DNA from: Brugia malayi
Lineage: Eukaryota; Nematoda; Chromadorea; Rhabditida; Onchocercidae
Assembly (NCBI RefSeq): GCF_000002995.4
Contig: NW_025062477.1
Coordinates: forward strand, 13,887,303 to 13,951,302
Reading direction: 5' to 3'
Length of the DNA: 64,000 bases
Shown here: positions 63,601 through 64,000 of the stretch, one piece after another
How positions within the stretch are numbered: the first letter of the stretch is position 1
Layout of the letters: each line of letters opens with the position of its first letter
Made by a program: the position numbers and the translations under genes
The notes under the pieces: generated by a model
Databases searched by the model: none
Told to the model about the DNA's origin: nothing
What the model saw: the letters and a program-made list of their open reading frames with translations, nothing else

Positions 63601-64000
63601 TTGAAATTAAATTTAATTTTGAACCTTAAATTGAATTAAAACCATGATTAATTGAAAGTTTTATTAATTTTGCTGTACGAATTTTGCCGAAAAACTTAAT
63701 TAAAAAAGCCGAATTTAATATTTAAACTATGAAATGACCACACTATATTTGTCCCGCTCTGCTGCAATGCATATAAACATAATGAATTAACTTCAAAATA
63801 TTGCTATTTTTTTGCAGTTTTGGCACTAAATTAAAATAAAAAATGATAATTTAGAACCAATTTTCTTGTTAAATCTAAGAAAACTATTACAATTTTTAAA
63901 ATTTTAAAAAATCAAAATTTAAAATTGAAATTAATTTAATTTGAACCTTAAATTGAATTAAAAACATGATTAATGAAAGTTTTATTAATTTTGCTGACGA
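39601..64000. repeat. HhaI-family satellite array, 322-bp unit, about 75 copies, open at the right edge
   Basis: Tandem copies run head to tail to the window edge. In the clean part the period is exactly 322: TGTCCCGC starts at 53451, 53773 and 54095, and the next copy follows at 54417. The unit is about 80% A+T. Unit length and sequence match the Brugia HhaI repeat as I remember it, including the region GCGCAAAACTTAATTA used for Brugia detection. In every monomer I read here that site is GCGTAAAACTTAATTA, which HhaI would not cut. Copies at 42.1-48.6 kb and 62-64 kb have many single-base indels; those at 48.9-61.9 kb are nearly uniform. Three copies (about 41670, 44225, 50345) carry an extra GTCACAAATTATATAA-like segment. 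No gene is embedded; the scattered open frames are chance. Confidence 0.95.

Overview
The window looks like chromosomal DNA of a filarial nematode, most likely Brugia or a very close relative. It is AT-rich. It carries an intact BEL/Pao retrotransposon, nematode-style genes with many short exons and TTTTCAG/TTTTAG acceptors, a nematode LPR-type lipocalin gene, a block of Wolbachia-like bacterial sequence, and about 24 kb of a 322-bp satellite that I recognise as the Brugia HhaI family.

Layout. 1-5978: BEL/Pao LTR element with one 1811-codon gag-pol frame; the window starts inside its 5' LTR. 5979-15247: gene-poor DNA with many micro- and minisatellites. 15248-17217 (minus): the first two coding exons of muscle tropomyosin. 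Its remaining exons are not visible to the left, so the satellites and the retroelement probably lie in a very long tropomyosin intron. 17218-21925: intergenic, simple repeats, probable tropomyosin upstream region. 21926-29438 (minus): a 20-exon gene for a 923-residue protein with three C2HC zinc-finger-like motifs and C-terminal WD40 repeats, best explained as TFIIIC subunit 2 (GTF3C2/TFIIIC110-like). I rebuilt it exon by exon and the frame closes throughout, with one uncertain acceptor. 30846-33248 (plus): a 7-exon secreted lipocalin (255 residues). About 34500-36560: bacterial block with a broken dnaA 5' part, an intact 241-codon glutamine-synthetase-like ORF, and a decayed third ORF. 37133-37610 and 39601-64000: satellite. 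Between these lies a 1.8-kb palindrome-like structure (37822-39600) whose two arms are inverted copies of a tRNA-derived SINE-like repeat, enclosing a relic of an unrecognised leucine-rich repeat protein.

The host genes are ordinary housekeeping, muscle and cuticle/matrix genes and do not form a pathway. The most unusual parts are the bacterial insertion with one still-open gene and the satellite array, which has lost the HhaI site that names its family. I did not find a convincing new multi-gene system.
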